64,000 nt of DNA, from contig NZ_WTCR01000009.1 in assembly GCF_009795715.1 (NCBI RefSeq), positions 152,214-216,213 on the forward strand, in the 5' to 3' direction. The notes under the pieces were generated by a model. It was not told the DNA's origin. It saw only the letters and a program-made list of their open reading frames with translations, and searched no databases. How positions within the stretch are numbered: the stretch's first letter is position 1; each line of letters starts with the position of its first letter. This document shows positions 61,597 to 64,000 of the stretch, piece after piece. A program made the position numbers and the translations under genes. The stretch is from Labilibaculum euxinicum. Lineage in GTDB: Bacteria > Bacteroidota > Bacteroidia > Bacteroidales > Marinifilaceae.

Positions 61597-62358
61597 ATGG
61601 CAGACAAGATATTAAAAGAATTAACGATAAAGGTTTGGCGTCAGAAGAATGCTAAAGCCCAAGGTAAGTTTGAGACTTACAAAATTAATGATATTTCAAC
61701 CGGAACTTCTTTTTTAGAGATGCTTGACATCCTGAATGAAGAGTTGGTTAATGGTGGTACAGAGCCAATTGCTTTCGATCACGATTGTAGAGAAGGAATT
61801 TGTGGAATGTGCAGCTTGTTCATTGATGGACGTGCTCACGGACCAGATGATGACATTACTACTTGTCAGTTGCACATGCGTAAATTCGAAGATGGCGCAA
61901 CCATTACAATTGAGCCTTGGAGAGCCGGAGCATTTCCGGTAATTAAAGATTTAATTGTAGACCGTACTGCATTCGAGAAAATTCTTCAGTCGGGTGGATA
62001 CATTTCGGTTAATACTGGAGGTGTACCTGATGGGAATGCAATTCTAATTTCTCAGGATGATGCTGAGGAAGCAATGGATGCTGCTGCTTGTATTGGTTGT
62101 GGTGCTTGTGTTGCAACTTGTAAAAACTCATCGGCAATGTTGTTCGTTTCTGCTAAGGTATCTCACCTTGCAAAACTTCCTCAAGGTCGCGTTGAAGCAG
62201 CTCGTCGTGCAAAAAGCATGGTTGCAAAAATGGATGAGATGGGATTTGGTAACTGTACCAATACCGGAGCTTGTGAAGTAGAATGTCCTAAGGGAATTTC
62301 AATCGCAAACATCGCTCGTTTGAACCGTGAGTTCTTAACAGCAAAAATTAAGGATTAA
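61597..62358 (+). CDS. sdhB: Succinate dehydrogenase/fumarate reductase iron-sulfur subunit
   Basis: 253 residues. The N-terminal plant-type ferredoxin domain carries the 2Fe-2S ligands in [18 protein letters not shown] (about 61-78) plus TTCQLHM. The C-terminal helical domain carries two cysteine clusters, [11 protein letters not shown] (about 165-175) and [15 protein letters not shown] (about 225-239), for the 4Fe-4S and 3Fe-4S centres. It wires the flavoprotein to the quinone site. Last gene of the interrupted operon and closed by a strong terminator. The length fits the Bacteroidota type. Confidence 0.97.
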   Translation: MADKILKELTIKVWRQKNAKAQGKFETYKINDISTGTSFLEMLDILNEELVNGGTEPIAFDHDCREGICGMCSLFIDGRAHGPDDDITTCQLHMRKFEDGATITIEPWRAGAFPVIKDLIVDRTAFEKILQSGGYISVNTGGVPDGNAILISQDDAEEAMDAAACIGCGACVATCKNSSAMLFVSAKVSHLAKLPQGRVEAARRAKSMVAKMDEMGFGNCTNTGACEVECPKGISIANIARLNREFLTAKIKD

Positions 62359-62381
62359 TTTAGACTGTAATCCAAATATCG

Positions 62382-62415
62382 AGAGCGTTACCTATGGGTG
62401 ACGCTCTTTTTTTGT
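62382..62415 (+). terminator. Intrinsic terminator of the sdh operon
   Basis: AGAGCGT (62382-62388) pairs with ACGCTCT (62401-62407), continued inward by TACC/GGTG with a TATG loop, then a T-run. Confidence 0.93.
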
Positions 62416-62453
62416 ATTTAGAATTAGCGGGAGGATATTAAATCTAAGACTTC

Positions 62454-63073
62454 GGTATGCTGTGCCTAAATATCAACACGTATTCATTGTGTTACAAATT
62501 CTACAAATACTATGGTGCTCTGCACTTTAATAACAAAATTGTGTAATTGGGTTTTTTAAGCGACAGAGTCGCGCAGTTTGTGTCGTAAATTTGGGAATTA
62601 GGTTTAAATGTGCAACGCAGTTTGGCTTCGGTGCTCTGCACCTAAAATAGTTACACGCGAATAATTCTACAAATACTACGGTACGCTGTACCTAAATCAT
62701 TACATATACATTGTGCTGTAAATTCTACAAATACTATGGTGCTCTGCACCTGTTTCATTTCATCAACCGCTTTATACTACAAACACCAAAGTGCTTTGCA
62801 CTTTAACAACAAAATTGTGTAATTGGTTTTTTAAGCGACAGAGTCGCGCAGTCTTTGCAGCATATCGTAGTTTGATTTTTTAAGGTGCAGAGCACCGAGG
62901 TTTTTGATTTGATTGTTTTTTTTGCGATGATAATAGGTAAACTAAGCTTGCTTCGGTGCTTTGCACCAAAATGCTTACGGTAGATTTATAGGCTGATTGA
63001 AGTTTTTAAGCGACAGAGTCGCGTAGTCATTGTAGTTATATCGCGAGTTTGATTTTTTAAGGTGCAGAGCACC
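62454..63073. repeat. REP-like hairpin array, left block (12 copies)
   Basis: Short hairpins at 62454, 62514, 62560, 62630, 62680, 62738, 62789, 62835, 62884, 62955, 63010 and 63061. Each is a 5-6 bp stem with a 3-base loop: GGTGC-TCT-GCACC, GGTAC-GCT-GTACC, AAGTGC-TTT-GCACTT, GCGAC-AGA-GTCGC and GGTGC-AGA-GCACC. Those with an AGA loop are the same element in reverse orientation; in every orientation the 3' side of the pyrimidine-loop form runs into T/A-rich TTAAAA-like sequence, and the 5' side usually ends CTNC. No gene lies in the block. Confidence 0.88.
62552..62869 (+). repeat. Direct repeat A, copy 1 (318 bp)
   Basis: Matches 63683-64000 with an offset of 1131 bases. The only differences I see are one G/A (near 62594) and three changes in the first GCGACAGAGTCGC hairpin. 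Copy 2 is still matching where the window ends, so the true repeat is longer or ends just beyond. Confidence 0.93.
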
Positions 63074-63144
63074 GCAGCATTTATTTTGATTATTAAGATT
63101 GATAAATGTAAATTTAAGAACATCATAATTAAAAATTATAATTT

Positions 63145-63618
63145 ATGGCTAATACCTACACTCAATGCTATCTGCATATGGTTTTTGCAGTAAAGAACCG
63201 CGATTCACTCATAAGTAAAAACTGGAAAGAAAGTTTGGAAAAGTACATTACAGGTATTATTCAAGGGGAGGGTCACAAATTGTTGTCGATTGGTACAATG
63301 CCCGATCATATTCATATTTTTATTGGCTACAATATGAATCAATTAATTCCAGAACTTGTGGAGAAAATTAAAACTTCCTCTAATAAATGGATTAAGGTAA
63401 ACCGATTAACTCCATTTGATTTTAGTTGGCAGAAAGGTTATGGATGTTTTTCACATTCCCAATCGCAGATTGATTCTGTTGTAAACTATATTCTTAATCA
63501 GGAGGCTCATCATGAGAAGAAGTCGTTTAAAGAGGAATATTTAGATATTCTTGCAAAAAATAGTGTCACTTTTGATGTGAAATATTTGTTTGATTTTTTA
63601 GATGCAAAGATGGATTAA
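63145..63618 (+). CDS. IS200/IS605-type Y1 (HUH) transposase, RAYT-like
   Basis: 157 residues, a complete single-domain Y1 transposase. The HUH metal motif is P-D-H-I-H-I-F (about 51-57), preceded by LLSIGTM; the catalytic Tyr is likely in VVNYILNQEAHH (about 117). The start YTQCYLHMVFAVKNRDSLI and the KTSSNKWIKVN and FSWQKGYGCFSHSQSQID segments are typical. Such enzymes nick and join single strands at sites next to a hairpin. It has no TnpB/IscB partner and is surrounded by many hairpin copies, the arrangement of a REP-associated tyrosine transposase rather than a plain IS200. Closest hairpins: 63061-63073 (reverse) and 63632-63644 (forward). Confidence 0.93.
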   Translation: MANTYTQCYLHMVFAVKNRDSLISKNWKESLEKYITGIIQGEGHKLLSIGTMPDHIHIFIGYNMNQLIPELVEKIKTSSNKWIKVNRLTPFDFSWQKGYGCFSHSQSQIDSVVNYILNQEAHHEKKSFKEEYLDILAKNSVTFDVKYLFDFLDAKMD

Positions 63619-63631
63619 TATCAAGTTTGCT

Positions 63632-64000
63632 TGTGCTCTGCACCAAAATATATGCTTTACTTGATTTTTTGGATTGATTGAATTTTTTAAGCGAAAGGGG
63701 CGCGCAGTTTGTGTCGTAAATTTGAGAATTAGGTTTAAATGTGCAACGCAGTTTGGCTTCGGTGCTCTGCACCTAAAATAGTTACACGCGAATAATTCTA
63801 CAAATACTACGGTACGCTGTACCTAAATCATTACATATACATTGTGCTGTAAATTCTACAAATACTATGGTGCTCTGCACCTGTTTCATTTCATCAACCG
63901 CTTTATACTACAAACACCAAAGTGCTTTGCACTTTAACAACAAAATTGTGTAATTGGTTTTTTAAGCGACAGAGTCGCGCAGTCTTTGCAGCATATCGTA
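63632..64000. repeat. REP-like hairpin array, right block (7 copies to the window edge)
   Basis: Hairpins at 63632 (GTGC-TCT-GCAC core), 63691 (degenerate GCGAA-AGG-GGCGC), 63761, 63811, 63869, 63920 and 63966. The last five are the same elements, in the same order, as 62630-62847 of the left block. The array continues past the window. Confidence 0.88.
63683..64000 (+). repeat. Direct repeat A, copy 2 (cut by window edge)
   Basis: Second copy of 62552-62869. Near-identity over 318 bases, with the few differences clustered in the first hairpin, indicates a recent duplication or gene conversion. Confidence 0.93.

Noticed and set aside
62454..64000. CRISPR array
   Set aside because: The repeated units are 13-15 bp hairpins in both orientations with irregular spacing (about 45-70 bases), stems differ between copies, and the larger repeat is a block duplication. 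No cas gene is present.

Overview
The window looks like a chromosomal segment of a free-living, probably marine or sediment member of the Bacteroidota, perhaps a Marinifilaceae/Marinilabiliales relative. This is inferred from several traits: SusC/SusD pairs, a hybrid two-component regulator with a periplasmic propeller, type IX secretion traits (PorP/SprF protein, type B sorting tail), a single-chain glycyl-tRNA synthetase, DUF4834 and DUF5723 proteins, AT-rich DNA, and promoter-like TAnnTTTG boxes. There is no rRNA, prophage or CRISPR array. One tRNA is present (Leu, anticodon CAA).

Layout. 1-4.7 kb (minus): YfhO-type membrane protein followed by two overlapping CDP-glycerol glycerophosphotransferase-family genes, the last cut by the window edge. 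5.2-6.6 kb: a lipoprotein/beta-barrel pair of unknown function. 6.7-8.8 kb: glyS and a DUF4834 gene. 8.8-9.4 kb: gene-free DNA with a dispersed-type repeat and a strictly phased 20-21 bp repeat array. 9.4-18.5 kb (minus): DUF5723 barrel and lipoprotein operon, a large anchored protein with a C-terminal propeller, an ALDH7-type dehydrogenase and a dihydroorotate-dehydrogenase-like protein. 18.9-20.6 kb: tRNA-Leu and a hipBA toxin-antitoxin locus with a clear twin operator. 21.2-23.9 kb: a membrane-anchored XRE regulator and a rhomboid protease bracketed by inverted repeats. 24.4-29.3 kb: TolC/EmrA/EmrB-like efflux operon with a divergent AraC regulator. 29.6-46.9 kb: a polysaccharide utilization locus with two GH130 enzymes, an MFS importer, SusC/SusD, two large secreted proteins of no recognised family and the HTCS regulator. 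The GH130 enzymes point to beta-mannoside chemistry. 47.5-57.1 kb: a small secreted protein, a PorP-OmpA fusion plus its T9SS-sorted partner, dCMP deaminase, S41 protease, an LTxxQ-like periplasmic protein and a 5'-nucleotidase lipoprotein. 57.3-62.4 kb: alpha/beta hydrolase and the sdhCAB operon, into which a four-helix-bundle gene has been inserted.

The most striking region is 62.45-64.0 kb. About 19 copies of a 13-15 bp hairpin (5-6 bp stem, 3-nt loop) crowd around a single small Y1/HUH transposase gene. The stems vary (GGTGC, GGTAC, AGTGC, GCGAC) but both arms change together. The loop and flanks give each copy an orientation, and a 318-bp block of the array is present on both sides of the transposase. 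This looks like a Bacteroidota version of a RAYT/REP system, grown by segmental duplication.
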